Source: Betaproteobacteria bacterium
Lineage (GTDB): Bacteria; Pseudomonadota; Gammaproteobacteria; Burkholderiales; UBA3065
Assembly: GCA_009923755.1 (NCBI GenBank)
Contig: RFSW01000003.1
Location: 1-50,594 of the forward strand
Direction: 5' to 3'
Length of the DNA stretch: 50,594 nucleotides
Position numbers and translations under genes: made by a program. The notes beneath the pieces are model-generated. The model saw only the letters and a list, made by a program, of their open reading frames with translations. It ran no database searches and had not been told where the DNA came from. Below are positions 26,331 to 36,381 of this stretch, one piece after another (the stretch's first letter is position 1; the number at the start of each line of letters is the position of its first letter).

Positions 26331-26501
26331 ATGCCGACTGTGCGCCGGGTCGCGAACGCTTCAAGGGCGTTGCCCTCGGCTTCGGCTGCGCCGGCCGCCT
26401 CGCCCGTTCCGGTCTTCGGTTCCGCATCCGCTAGGAGCCCGTCGCCTTCGTCCGGCATCGAGACCGCAATCACGCGGGCCTCGAAACACGAAGGATCTGA
26501 C
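26331..26501 (+). promoter_or_regulatory. Leader A: structured 5' leader of parB-like gene
   Basis: GCTTC-a-AGGGC-gtt-GCCCT and terminal hairpin CGAGaCCGC-aatcac-GCGGgcCTCG (26459-26483); similar to 33580-33761. Confidence 0.6.
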
Positions 26502-28370
26502 ATGACCGAGACCATCACCATCCCGCTGAGCAAACTTGCCCCCTGGACCGACAACGTGCGCCGCACAAGCGCCAACGACGGTATCGAGGAGCTGGCCGCC
26601 TCCATCGCCGCCCACGGCCTCCTGCAATCGCTCGTCGTCCGCAAGGGCAAACGCGGCAAATTCGAGATCGTCGCCGGCCGGCGCCGCTATCTGGCTCTCA
26701 CGAAGCTCGCCGCCGCCGGTGCCATCGACCAGGACTACGCCGTCGCGTGCATGCTGGCCTCCAGTGATATCGACGCGAGCGAGCTCAGCCTCGCCGAAAA
26801 TATCGTGCGGGCTCCGATGCATCCTGCCGACCAGTACGAGGCGTTCAGCGCTCTTGAGCAGCACGGCGCGAGCCCCGCCGACATAGCGGCCCGGTTCGGT
26901 CTCTCCGAGCTTGCCGTCACGCAGCGCCTGAAGCTCGGCCGTCTCGCACCCGCCATCCTCGGCGCCTACCGCGCAGGCGATCTGACGTTGGAATGCGCCC
27001 AGGCGTTCACCGTGACCGACGACCACGACGCCCAGGTCCGGGTCTATGACGACCTTCCGTCCTGGAACCGCGAGCCGCACATCATCCGCCGCGCCTTGAC
27101 CGAGGACGAGGTTCCTTCGTCCGACAAGCGCGTCCGCTTCCTCGGGCTCGATACCTATCTCGATGCGGGTGGCGCCTTCCGCCGGGATCTCTTCAGCGTC
27201 GATGGCGAAGGCTACATCCTCAATGTCGAACTGCTCGATCGTCTCGTCTCGGAGAAACTCAAGGCCGAGGCCGCACTGCTAGCCGCCGAAGGCTGGGCCT
27301 GGATCGAGACCTGTCCCGACACCGACTACCAGACGCTCGCGAGGTTCTCGCGCCGCCATCCCGAGCACGTTCCGCTCACCGACGCCGATCAGGCCGAGCA
27401 CGACCGTCTCGCCGAAGACTACGACACCCTCGTCGACGCCGACGATGCCGACGAGACGGCGCTCGCCGACATCGAGCAGCGCATGGACGCTCTCTCCGCC
27501 AAGTCGGAGGCTTGGTCCGCTGAGACGCTGTCCGTCGCCGGTGCGATCGTCACCCTCGATCATCAGGGCCGTGTGCGGGTCGAGCGCGGGCTCGTTCGCA
27601 AGGAAGACCTCGCGAAGCTCAAGCCGACCGCTGCCGACGACACCGCGTCCGAGCATGGCGATGCCCTCTCGGCGACTGCCAAACCTGGCTTGTCTCCCAA
27701 GCTCATCGAGGAGCTGACCGCCGAGAAGTCCGCGGCCATCGCCGCAGAGCTGACCGGTCTCCCCGACATGGGGCTGACCGCCGTGGTTCATGCGCTCACG
27801 CTCGAGATATTCTTTCCCGGCCGTGGCCAGCATAGCTGCCTGAAGCTCCGCCTCCAGGCGCCCGGCCTCGCCTTCTCGATGGCGAAGCCCGACGCGAGCA
27901 AGGCGCTGACCGCCCTGATGGCCGAGAAGGAACGCGTCGGCGACCGTATCCCCGGTGATCCTGCCCACCTCTGGGACTGGTGTCTCGCCCGATCCCGCGA
28001 CGAGCTGCTCCAGTTGCTCGCCTTCATCGCGGCTTATGCCGTGGACACCGTCCAAGCCAAGGGCGAGCGCGCCGACAGCGACCGCCTTATGCACGGCAAC
28101 GCTCTTGCCCAGGCCGTCACGCTCGACATGACCGAATGGTACGCGCCGACGTCGGAAGGCTACTTCAACCGGATCCGCCGCAGCCAGATCATGGCCTCTA
28201 TCGACGAAGCCAAAGGCGGCCACGGTCCGGCTCTCGACAAGCTCAAGAAGTCCGAGCTGGCCGCGCGGGCGGAAGTGCATCTGGCCGGAACGGGCTGGCT
28301 GCCGGAGCCGCTGCGCATCTCCGGGACGCCCGCACCGCGCGAGACCCGGCTCGCCGAGGCGGCGGAATGA
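26502..28370 (+). CDS. ParB/RepB/Spo0J-like protein
   Basis: SIAAHGLLQSLVVRKGKRGKFEIVAGRRRYLAL...LAENIVRAPMHPADQYEAFSALEQHGASPADIAARFGLSELAVTQRLKLG. Confidence 0.92.
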   Translation: MTETITIPLSKLAPWTDNVRRTSANDGIEELAASIAAHGLLQSLVVRKGKRGKFEIVAGRRRYLALTKLAAAGAIDQDYAVACMLASSDIDASELSLAENIVRAPMHPADQYEAFSALEQHGASPADIAARFGLSELAVTQRLKLGRLAPAILGAYRAGDLTLECAQAFTVTDDHDAQVRVYDDLPSWNREPHIIRRALTEDEVPSSDKRVRFLGLDTYLDAGGAFRRDLFSVDGEGYILNVELLDRLVSEKLKAEAALLAAEGWAWIETCPDTDYQTLARFSRRHPEHVPLTDADQAEHDRLAEDYDTLVDADDADETALADIEQRMDALSAKSEAWSAETLSVAGAIVTLDHQGRVRVERGLVRKEDLAKLKPTAADDTASEHGDALSATAKPGLSPKLIEELTAEKSAAIAAELTGLPDMGLTAVVHALTLEIFFPGRGQHSCLKLRLQAPGLAFSMAKPDASKALTALMAEKERVGDRIPGDPAHLWDWCLARSRDELLQLLAFIAAYAVDTVQAKGERADSDRLMHGNALAQAVTLDMTEWYAPTSEGYFNRIRRSQIMASIDEAKGGHGPALDKLKKSELAARAEVHLAGTGWLPEPLRISGTPAPRETRLAEAAE

Positions 28371-28380
28371 CCGCGGCCTT

Positions 28381-28406
28381 CCGGCTGCGCAGCGATGCGC
28401 AGCCGG
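28381..28406 (+). terminator. Hairpin downstream of parB-like gene
   Basis: CCGGCTGCGCA-gcga-TGCGCAGCCGG (11-bp arms). Confidence 0.6.
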
Positions 28407-28538
28407 TTCTCTTGAAGAACCGGGTGCGCCATAGCCGTGATCGCCTCCCTCCCAAAATTACCGAACTTGACCTCTCGCCCCGCCGATCTACGTCGCTTGC
28501 TGGCGCCCGCCATGATCCGGGCGCCGACGGACGAAGAT

Positions 28539-29582
28539 ATGACCACAGACCAAAGCCCACGAGACCTTCCACCCCATCACACCTCGGCACCCGGAACCCT
28601 GCTCGAAACACACGAGGACTGTCCGCTCTGCGAGGGCCGGTCACGACGGCTTCTCTGCCGCCATGGTCGCAACTTCGAGCGCCTCGATACGGTGATGTGT
28701 ACGGGTTGCGGCCTGGTGCATTCGCACCCGATCCCGGACCGCGAGACGCTCGCGGATTACTACCGGGAAACCTACAGGTCCGACTACAAGGCCGCTCGCA
28801 CGCCAAAGCTCAAACATCTCGTGCGCTACACCCCAGGCGTGCTCGCGCGTGTGCGCGAGATCCAGAGGCTGGCGCGTCCCGATCAGACAGAATTGCTCGA
28901 TATCGGGTCGGGATGCGGGGATTTTCTTTACATGGCCACCAAGCTCGGCTTCCACGGCCGCGGACTCGAGCCCCACAAGGGCTATGCTGCCTTCGCCCGC
29001 GACGAGCTCGGCATGCCCGTCGAGACAGGGTCCTTCGAGACCGCGACGTTCGACCCGGCGGCCTTCGACGTCGTCAACCTGCACCACGTGCTCGAGCACA
29101 TGTCCGAGCCCGTCGCCACACTTCGGCGCCTGCATACCCTGCTGCGTGAGGACGGCCTGCTGGCGATCGCCGTGCCCGACGTGTCGCTCTGCGCGCATGC
29201 GCCATGGACCCAGTTCCACCGGGCGCATATCTACAATTTCAATCACCAGACGTTGAGCGCCGCCCTCGCGCGCGCCGGGTTCGAGGTGCTCAATCCCGAA
29301 TTGGGCAGCACCTCGCTGATCGCCCGTAAGGTCTCGATATCCCGCGACAGCGGCCCCCGCTCCATGCCCTCCAATTACGCAGACCTTTGGGACCGCCTCT
29401 CGACCCATTCGGGGCCACGTCATTATCTGAGCCCCCGACCGTATCGCAGGCTCATGAAGAAGCTGATCCGCTATCCGGCGGAGATGCTCTGGGCAGCCCG
29501 ATACAGGACAGCCCGTCGCGTTCTCGACGATTGCTTCAATCGCTCCCCTAAGACACCCGACAACCCAAGACACCTTCCATAA
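28539..29582 (+). CDS. Class I SAM-dependent methyltransferase with N-terminal Cys cluster
   Basis: CPLCEGRSRRLLCRHGRNFERLDTVMCTGCGLVHSHP; LLDIGSGCGDFLYMATKLGFHGRGLEP; HHVLEHM. Start uncertain (28512 or 28539). Confidence 0.85.
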   Translation: MTTDQSPRDLPPHHTSAPGTLLETHEDCPLCEGRSRRLLCRHGRNFERLDTVMCTGCGLVHSHPIPDRETLADYYRETYRSDYKAARTPKLKHLVRYTPGVLARVREIQRLARPDQTELLDIGSGCGDFLYMATKLGFHGRGLEPHKGYAAFARDELGMPVETGSFETATFDPAAFDVVNLHHVLEHMSEPVATLRRLHTLLREDGLLAIAVPDVSLCAHAPWTQFHRAHIYNFNHQTLSAALARAGFEVLNPELGSTSLIARKVSISRDSGPRSMPSNYADLWDRLSTHSGPRHYLSPRPYRRLMKKLIRYPAEMLWAARYRTARRVLDDCFNRSPKTPDNPRHLP

Positions 29583-29627
29583 TCGGCACGGACGTCAAAA
29601 ATACTTTATACGGAATATAAATACGCT

Positions 29628-29954
29628 ATGCTTGTGGGACCGATGCGTAAGAAACGTCCCGCCGATCGCGAGCCTTGCAGCAGTCCAGACGAGCTGCCAC
29701 CCCTCAGCGACCCCAACCACGTCGCCGAGTGCTACGCGAACCATACCGCAGGACTGAGCTTCCGGGATGGCGTGGTGCACCTGACCCTGAGCGTCGTCAG
29801 GCCGCTACACCTAACTACCGTCACAGGTCCGCACCTGGAAAATGTCGTCGTCGCACGCGTCGCGCTCTCCGAGCCTGCCATGCAGGCGATCGTGCAAGCC
29901 TTTGCGCAGCTCTGCGCCGCCATACAGACGCCCCGCCCGGAGAAGATGAACTGA
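29628..29954 (+). CDS. Small protein, weakly DUF3467-like
   Basis: CYANHTAGLSFRDGVVHLTLS...VVVARVALSEPAMQAIVQAFAQL; TATAAA 6 nt before ATG. Confidence 0.55.
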   Translation: MLVGPMRKKRPADREPCSSPDELPPLSDPNHVAECYANHTAGLSFRDGVVHLTLSVVRPLHLTTVTGPHLENVVVARVALSEPAMQAIVQAFAQLCAAIQTPRPEKMN

Positions 29955-30012
29955 TCGCGGGGGACCGCGTAGCCACGACCCAGCATCGCCAATTCCGGGA
30001 TCCCGCACATAC

Positions 30013-30309
30013 TCAGATGTTTCGCCGATACCGCCGGTCCTTCTGCGCCTTGGGCCGCGGCCCCTTGGCCGGCTTCACAAGACCCTCCGCCTGCAGAAAG
30101 CGCTCGAACCGCGCAAACGCCTTGTAGCCGGCCGGACCGTACCCGGAGAAGATGGCTGCACCCTGACGGTGAATGGCGACGGCCTCTCCGTCGGTCGCGC
30201 AGAAATGATGGCCGAGCAAATCCGCGCAGGGCTCGTCATAGGTCATGAAATTGGCGGCCGTCCGAAACACGTTCGCCGACGACCTATAGATCTCGATTAC
30301 GATCGGCAT
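30013..30309 (-). CDS. Hypothetical protein
   Basis: MPIVIEIYRSSANVFRTAANFMTYDEPCADLLGHHFCATDGEAVAIHRQG...; plausible coding pattern. Confidence 0.45.
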   Translation of the reverse strand: MPIVIEIYRSSANVFRTAANFMTYDEPCADLLGHHFCATDGEAVAIHRQGAAIFSGYGPAGYKAFARFERFLQAEGLVKPAKGPRPKAQKDRRYRRNI

Positions 30310-30857
30310 ACGGCAATCATCGCCGCGACCGCCGACAGCGGCAAGATGAGTGCCATCGCATGCAGCTCATATCCGGAAGGCCGGGCGACGTTGCAGTCGG
30401 TCGAGAAGCAGCATTGCGTGCCGCAGGTTCATGAGCGCCGTCTCATGAGCCGAAGATCCGGGCGTGAGCAGTGGGAGCACATTCCGCATGTCTCGGATGA
30501 CGAGGCGAAGCTGCGCCTCGGAATAGCGGCTCAATTCCAGGTAAGTCAGTAATCTCATAGGGCCTCCTTGGTGAGGCCACGCACCGTGCGCGGCATCAAG
30601 GGACGCCTGACGCAGACCCGAGGGGAAGCCGCATCGCCTGCGACCGAAACGAACGTGAAGGAGTGTCCGTCGCCAACGGACACTTGCGGCCCACCAGCCA
30701 CTCGGATCTGCACACTGGCCGGCCTGTTGCCACGTTGCGCTGCCTCCGAGCGGAGGCTGGGATGACTGAGCTGCCCCTGGAATGGTCGCTTACGCAGGCG
30801 CGACGCGAGAATTTGACGGAGCGACCCGCTTGCTGCCAAAATGCGGCCTACTGAATT

Positions 30858-33509
30858 ATGAGCTCTCTGATCGATGCCCCGTCACGGCCCGAGGCCGTCC
30901 TCGAAACCACCCTCGCCATCCCGGGCGACCCGCTGCTGTCGGCACAATGGTATCTGCGGAATACAGGACAGAAGGGCGGCATACCCGGCATCGACATCGA
31001 CGTGCTTCCCGTCTGGCCCGATTTTGACGGCTCCGGTATCCGCGTCGCTGTAATCGACGACGGTTTCGATCTCCAGCACCATGAGCTCTCGGCCGCCTTC
31101 GGCCGGACTGCCGGATACGATTATCGTGCCAACGATCCCGACCCCACGGCCGGTCCGGGCGATCGCCACGGCACCGCCGTCGCCGGCATCATCGCGGCTG
31201 CCGCGAATGGTAGCGGGGTCGTCGGCATCGCGCCGGGCGTCGCAATCATGGGGCTGCGCGTCAGCTTCGAGGCCGATAGCACCGCCGCCATGTTCGAGCA
31301 GGCCTTGTCAGCCATCGTCGATGCCGACGTCGCGAACAACAGCTGGGGTTACACGCAGCCCTTCGCTGATAATTTCAGTGCGCCTTATATGCAGGTGATG
31401 CGCGCCGCAATCGAGACAGCGGCCGATCACGGGCGCGACGGTCTCGGTACCACCATCGTCTTCGCGGCCGGCAACGGACGCGCCTCCGGGGATGACACCA
31501 ACCTTCACTCCCTCAAGAACGCGAGCGCGATCATCACCGTCGCCGGCATCGACGCGTCCGGCCGCGCGCTCTCCTTCTCCACGCCGGGTGCCACGCTTCT
31601 CGTCTCTGCCCCCGGACAATCTATTCTGACAACGGACGTCATCGGCGCCCAAGGCTACGAGGCCGACGATGATGTCGCGCTCTCCGGAACATCGTTCGCA
31701 GCTCCGATGGTGAGCGCCGTCGTCGCCCTCATGCTCGACGCAAACCCGGCTCTCGGCAACCGCGACGTCCAGGAGATCCTCGCCTATTCGGCTCGCCAGA
31801 TCGATCCCAACGGCAGCCTCTGGCAGGTCAACGGTGCGGGCAACCGCAACGGAACCGGCCTCCATTTCTTGCACGACTACGGTTTCGGGCTTCTCGACGC
31901 GCATGCCGCCGTCCGCCTTGCCGAAACCTGGAACGCGGTACCGGCCACCAGCTCGAATGCCGTGCGCCTGACCGTAAGTTCGACCCTGTCGTCCGATATT
32001 CCCGACGGCTCTTCGTTCGTCCTCTCGACGATCAGCGTGACAACCCCACTCCGTATCGATCGCGCTGAAATCACGTTCGACATGTCCCATTCCCGTCCTT
32101 CGGATCTCGAGGTCGTGCTGATTTCTCCTCACGGCACCGAAAGCCGGCTGCTCGACCATCCGAACGTCGGCCAGCTGCCCATGTTCACATTCGGCACCGT
32201 CGCGAGCTGGGGTGAATCGAGCCTTGGCACCTGGACGCTGAAAGTCTCCGATACACGGACCGGCGAGCGCGGTCGGCTCGAGGGCTGGTCTCTCACGCTC
32301 CTGGGCGACCCTGTCACTGCCGACGACACCTACATCTTTACCGACGCTTACATCACGTCGGCAGCACCGGCTTTGGTCACAGACGCCAACGGCGGCGTCG
32401 ATACGCTGAACGCTGCCGCCGTCACGCAACCGGTCATCCTCGACCTCGGCGGGCGCACTGGCTGGCTCGGTGGCAAACCCGTCCACATCGCACCGGGCGC
32501 GTCGATCGAAGCGCTCGTGACCGGTGACGCGGACGACATCCTCACAGGCGATTCTCTTCGGAACCGTATTCTCTCAGGGCGCGGTGACGACCTCATCTTC
32601 GCCTCGACCGGCGGCGATCTGATCGATGGCGGACCCGGCACCGACACCTATGTCTATACGGATCGCTTCCGGGAGGCGCTCATCGCCAACACCGCCGAGA
32701 GCGCCACGCTGCGCCATCGCGACACCGGCGAGGTCACGCACCTGGCGCATATCGAGCAGGTCACGATTGCCCGCACCACCCTTCCGTTTCCGGATTTCTT
32801 GACCATCGCCGCTCTCGTCGACGGCTTCTTCAAGGACGGCGAGGCCGGGCGCGACATGCTGCGCGGCAGCCCCGACCGCGACGCGCTCTATGGCGGACCC
32901 GGCGACGATTACCTATTCGGCTTCGATCAAGCCGATTACATCCGGGGCGATGCCGGCATCGACCGGATCTACGCGGGAGCCGGCGACGACCTTCTCTTCG
33001 GCGGTGACGACGGTGACATCCTCTGGGGCGGTCTCGGCGCCGACACGCTCGAGGGTGGGGCGGGGCAGGACGCCCTGTTCGGCGAGGACGGCGCCGACAG
33101 GCTGAGCGGTGGCCCCGGCAACGACATCCTCTATGGCGGCGAAGGCGACGACATCCTCGCCGGCGGCGCCGGACAAGACACGCTCACCGGCGGGGCTGGT
33201 CGAGACACCTACGTGCTCGACGTCCTCGATGGCATCGTCGACTTCATCTTCACCTTCGAGGCGGATGGTCCGGAGGCAGACCGTCTCGATCTCCGCGCCC
33301 TGCTGACGGGTCTCGATCCCTCCGCTTCCCTCGACCGCTACATTGCCTTGTCGCTCCACGGCACGGACACGCTCGTCTCCGTCAATCCAGACGGGCTCGG
33401 TTCCGATGCCATCCCGCTCGCGCGCCTCGCCCACGCCAGTCTCGGCGAACCGATCCAGCATTACCTGGACCGTAACATCCTCATAGCTTTCGACGCGCAA
33501 CTCGCCTGA
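30858..33509 (+). CDS. Secreted S8 (subtilisin/kexin-like) protease with P-domain and RTX repeats
   Basis: Catalytic [35 protein letters not shown]-domain-like [16 protein letters not shown]...[10 protein letters not shown]; repeats [48 protein letters not shown]. Confidence 0.95.
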   Translation: MSSLIDAPSRPEAVLETTLAIPGDPLLSAQWYLRNTGQKGGIPGIDIDVLPVWPDFDGSGIRVAVIDDGFDLQHHELSAAFGRTAGYDYRANDPDPTAGPGDRHGTAVAGIIAAAANGSGVVGIAPGVAIMGLRVSFEADSTAAMFEQALSAIVDADVANNSWGYTQPFADNFSAPYMQVMRAAIETAADHGRDGLGTTIVFAAGNGRASGDDTNLHSLKNASAIITVAGIDASGRALSFSTPGATLLVSAPGQSILTTDVIGAQGYEADDDVALSGTSFAAPMVSAVVALMLDANPALGNRDVQEILAYSARQIDPNGSLWQVNGAGNRNGTGLHFLHDYGFGLLDAHAAVRLAETWNAVPATSSNAVRLTVSSTLSSDIPDGSSFVLSTISVTTPLRIDRAEITFDMSHSRPSDLEVVLISPHGTESRLLDHPNVGQLPMFTFGTVASWGESSLGTWTLKVSDTRTGERGRLEGWSLTLLGDPVTADDTYIFTDAYITSAAPALVTDANGGVDTLNAAAVTQPVILDLGGRTGWLGGKPVHIAPGASIEALVTGDADDILTGDSLRNRILSGRGDDLIFASTGGDLIDGGPGTDTYVYTDRFREALIANTAESATLRHRDTGEVTHLAHIEQVTIARTTLPFPDFLTIAALVDGFFKDGEAGRDMLRGSPDRDALYGGPGDDYLFGFDQADYIRGDAGIDRIYAGAGDDLLFGGDDGDILWGGLGADTLEGGAGQDALFGEDGADRLSGGPGNDILYGGEGDDILAGGAGQDTLTGGAGRDTYVLDVLDGIVDFIFTFEADGPEADRLDLRALLTGLDPSASLDRYIALSLHGTDTLVSVNPDGLGSDAIPLARLAHASLGEPIQHYLDRNILIAFDAQLA

Positions 33510-33579
33510 TTGCCCTCGCGCGTCGCTCGACGCGCTGACGCCACGCCTCCTGTCCGCCGCCGCAGAGCGGTCTCTCATC

Positions 33580-33761
33580 ATGCCGACCATGCGCCAGGGC
33601 GCGGGCGCTTCAAGGGCTCACGCCCTCGGCTTCGGCTGCGCCGGCCGCCGGCCCCGTCTTGGAAGGGAGGGGGGCCGGTTCCGCACCCGCTCGGGCCCCG
33701 TCGCCTCTGTCCGGCATCGAGACCGCACTCACGCGGGGCTCGGCAGGACAAGGAGAAGCTA
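33580..33761 (+). promoter_or_regulatory. Leader B: structured 5' leader of ardC-like gene
   Basis: GCTTC-a-AGGGC-tcac-GCCCT and terminal hairpin CGAGaCCGC-actcac-GCGGggCTCG (33718-33742). Confidence 0.6.
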
Positions 33762-34667
33762 ATGTCAGCCCGTCATCAGATCAAAACCGAGCGCAGGGAC
33801 ATCCACGCGGAGATCACCGCAAAGCTCATCGCCAGCATCGAGGCCGCGCCCGGCCGTCCGTCACTGCCCTGGCGGCGATCGTCTGCGCCCCTCTTCATGC
33901 CGGAGAACGCGCTCACCAAGAAGCCCTACAACGGCATCAATATCGTCAGCCTCTGGGTTGCCGCCGAGGCGCACGGCTATTCCGTCCCTGTATGGGGGAC
34001 GTACAAACAATGGTCGGAAATGGACTGCCAGGTCCGCAAGGGCGAGAAATCGTCCCTCGTCGTCTTCTACAAGGAGTACGAGGCCGAGCCCGACCCGGAC
34101 AAAGCCGACGACGACGGCAAGCGCCGCGTAGCGCGCGCCTCCTACGTCTTCAACGCCGCCCAGGTCGACGGCTTCACCGCTCCCGGGGCACCGGAGCCGC
34201 TCGGTCCCATCGACCGTATCGCCGCGGTCGACCGCTTCGTCACGGCGACGGGCGCCCGCATCGAGCACGGCGGCGAACGCGCCTACTACCGCCCCTCGAC
34301 CGACCACATCCAGATGCCCGACGAGACGCTCTTCTGCGGCACGACGACCATGTCACGCTCGGAGAGCTACTACGCCGTCCTCTGCCACGAGATTCTTCAC
34401 ATGAGCGGCTCGGAGAAGCGTCTCAATCGCCAGTTCGGCAAGCGCTTCGGAGACGCGGCCTACGCCGCCGAGGAGCTCGTCGCCGAGATCGGCAGCGCCT
34501 TCCTGTGTGCGGAGCTCGGCATCACGCAGGATACCCGCGAGGACCACGCCCAGTACCTGGCGCAGTGGCTGACCCTGCTCAAATCCGACAGCCGGGCCAT
34601 TTTTACCGCCGCCGCCAAGGCCTCCGAGGCCGTCGCCTACCTCAAGGCACTGCAGGCTCCCTCGTAG
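33762..34667 (+). CDS. ardC: ArdC-like antirestriction protein (ssDNA-binding/zincin-like)
   Basis: KPYNGINIVSLWVAAEAHGYSVPVWGTYKQWSEMDCQVRKGEKSSLVVFYK; LCHEILHMSGSEKRLNRQFGKRFGDAAYAAEELVAEIGSAFLCAELGI. Confidence 0.92.
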   Translation: MSARHQIKTERRDIHAEITAKLIASIEAAPGRPSLPWRRSSAPLFMPENALTKKPYNGINIVSLWVAAEAHGYSVPVWGTYKQWSEMDCQVRKGEKSSLVVFYKEYEAEPDPDKADDDGKRRVARASYVFNAAQVDGFTAPGAPEPLGPIDRIAAVDRFVTATGARIEHGGERAYYRPSTDHIQMPDETLFCGTTTMSRSESYYAVLCHEILHMSGSEKRLNRQFGKRFGDAAYAAEELVAEIGSAFLCAELGITQDTREDHAQYLAQWLTLLKSDSRAIFTAAAKASEAVAYLKALQAPS

Positions 34668-34677
34668 GGAGCCTTTT
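34654..34677 (+). terminator. Rho-independent terminator enclosing the ardC stop codon
   Basis: AGGCTCCCT-cgt-AGGGAGCCT-TTT; TAG stop lies within the hairpin. Confidence 0.85.
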
Positions 34678-34701
34678 CGACTCCCCTTCGGCGCTTATGT
34701 G

Positions 34702-34729
34702 ACCGGACACCGGGGTGATCCGGTTTTTT
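34702..34729 (+). terminator. Second rho-independent terminator
   Basis: ACCGGA-N11-TCCGGT followed by TTTTT. Confidence 0.7.
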
Positions 34730-34791
34730 CAGAATTATGTCCAAAACGGCAAAATTGCAGAACCTGAAACGAATGCTCTATAATGCCCGTC

Positions 34792-35124
34792 ATGTCTCAC
34801 GCAGAAATACGATCCGAAGAAATTATCGCCTACCTTCAAAAGCTCGGCCTCGATTACAAAACCGCGCAAAACCTGGCCGCCCAGGTCGAGCTGGCGACCC
34901 AGCCCCAAGAGCCGCGTCTCCACAGCTCGCTCAGCATCCACGAGGCCCAGGACTGGCTTGCCGCCAACGATCCGGCCGGCGCCGACTACTGGCGGGCGCA
35001 GCAGCCCAATGTCGAGATGATCGCCGCCGTCGGCGAGCAGCTGATGCTGGCAAACGCAAGCCGCCAGCTCGTCTTCGACCGCGAGTGGCAAGAGCGCTAC
35101 CTGCGCGGCGATATCCCCGGATAA
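34792..35124 (+). CDS. Hypothetical protein; probable leaderless mRNA
   Basis: MSHAEIRSEEIIAYLQKLGLDYKTAQNLAAQVELA...; TTGCAG-N18-TATAAT then 7 nt to ATG. Confidence 0.6.
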   Translation: MSHAEIRSEEIIAYLQKLGLDYKTAQNLAAQVELATQPQEPRLHSSLSIHEAQDWLAANDPAGADYWRAQQPNVEMIAAVGEQLMLANASRQLVFDREWQERYLRGDIPG

Positions 35125-35140
35125 TCTGCCCGCCGGCGCC

Positions 35141-35515
35141 TTACGAGTCGCTGCCCCTGGCGGCTCGCTTCAATCTCAGAATGTGCCTGAACACCGCCTC
35201 CCAGGCCTCTGCGTCCTGCCGGCGGCAGCGCGCGTCGATCTCATCCCTCCGCGGAACGTCTACGGCCTCTTCGTAGTGCAGCACGCCGCGCAGCCGGTCG
35301 AGCATCGAGACCTGCTGCCGATCGCGCCGGATCAGCGTGCAGATGTATTGGCTCGCGCTGTTGTACCCTCCGGCTGACACCTGTTCCCTGACCCACGCCC
35401 TGAGATCGGGCGACAACGCGAAGTTCAGCGTGCAGCGTCCGCCTCTCCTCCGAACGGCGCGCGCGGATGAATCGTCGGGGTGCTGGGGCTGATCTGGAGT
35501 GCTTATGGGTGTCAT
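35141..35515 (-). CDS. ParD-like ribbon-helix-helix protein
   Basis: RCTLNFALSPDLRAWVREQVSAGGYNSASQYICTLIRRDRQ; no ParE-like neighbour. Confidence 0.75.
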   Translation of the reverse strand: MTPISTPDQPQHPDDSSARAVRRRGGRCTLNFALSPDLRAWVREQVSAGGYNSASQYICTLIRRDRQQVSMLDRLRGVLHYEEAVDVPRRDEIDARCRRQDAEAWEAVFRHILRLKRAARGSDS

Positions 35516-35691
35516 GGACAAATGCTGCCATGCCCTGTCTCCTCACTCAATAGAGCGGGCGCGCAAAACCCAGTGTGCTCAACAATGACGCGAAAACAGG
35601 ACCCCCGGCAAATACCCGGACCATGGTTGCGGCGATTTCGGTTAAATGGACATGTTTCAAATTTGCAGAGCAATTATTTGACGTATTCTGA

Positions 35692-35717
35692 CATAATTGG
35701 CATAATCGCCAATTATG
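35692..35717. promoter_or_regulatory. Perfect inverted repeat overlapping -10 box and start codon
   Basis: CATAATTGGC-ATAATC-GCCAATTATG; TTGACG(35678)-N17-CATAAT(35701). Confidence 0.75.
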
Positions 35718-35933
35718 CAATCTGATTTTAATTTATTAAGTCGCCTTGCCGATCACCTCGAGAAATCCGGAAACTTCGAAAAAGCCTGGATCGTCGTCGC
35801 GGAGCTCGCCTCCAGCCTGCCTCCACGGCATCCATTCCACACGCGCCTCCTCGTGCTCGAGACCCTCCTCCAAGAACGCCAGCATCCCACGACGACGACC
35901 AGCCAACCCGCGCCGTCGCCTAAACCGCAATAA
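35715..35933 (+). CDS. Small hypothetical protein
   Basis: MQSDFNLLSRLADHLEKSGNFEKAWIVVAELASSLPPRHPFHTRLLVLETLLQ; promoter directly abuts ATG. Confidence 0.55.
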   Translation: MQSDFNLLSRLADHLEKSGNFEKAWIVVAELASSLPPRHPFHTRLLVLETLLQERQHPTTTTSQPAPSPKPQ

Positions 35934-35946
35934 GCCGATCCGCGCG

Positions 35947-36198
35947 TCAATCCGCGGCAACAGCCGGCGTCACATAGCCCCGGCGCGCCCGCTCTCGGGC
36001 GAACTCGGACACGAGACGCGCCGCCTCACCGTGTGAGCCACACCAGTGCTCACGCTGCCCACCGCGGCGCCCGATCCGGCCCCACTCGCGGATCACCGCC
36101 CAGTCTCCGAACAGCGTCCTCTCGACCGACAAGCGATAATAGCGGGCCTCGTTGCGGGCCGTGTTTCGACGCTCGAAATACATTTCCATTGACATCAT
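35947..36198 (-). CDS. WGR-domain-like protein
   Basis: RYYRLSVERTLFGDWAVIREWGRIGRRGGQREHWCGSHGEAARLVSEFARERARRGY. Confidence 0.85.
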   Translation of the reverse strand: MMSMEMYFERRNTARNEARYYRLSVERTLFGDWAVIREWGRIGRRGGQREHWCGSHGEAARLVSEFARERARRGYVTPAVAAD

Positions 36199-36381
36199 GC
36201 CGAATCGTAACAGCGCCGCGATTCGTTGCGCAAGCACAATTGCAATTCCATGCGTTAACGGGTTTTGCCGTATCTCATTTGAAATTTATTAACGTCAATC
36301 AATTTATAATAGAATGTCCGTTTTATAATTAGCGGATTTATTGAACCATTTGGCGTCGCAGGACGCAGAAAGAGAAGCTAC

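Noticed and set aside
26079-26501. N-terminal extension of the parB-like ORF into leader A
   Set aside because: ATG at 26502 begins the conserved ParB-type sequence; the extension overlaps the PIN gene and the leader, and leader homology to 33580-33761 is out of frame.
32880-33200. Tandem GGxGxD-coding DNA repeats as a possible repeat array or CRISPR
   Set aside because: These encode RTX nonapeptides of the S8 protease; no conserved direct repeat/spacer pattern.
35141-35515. ParD-like gene as part of a complete parDE toxin-antitoxin pair
   Set aside because: No ParE/RelE-type ORF is adjacent; kept as an orphan RHH protein.
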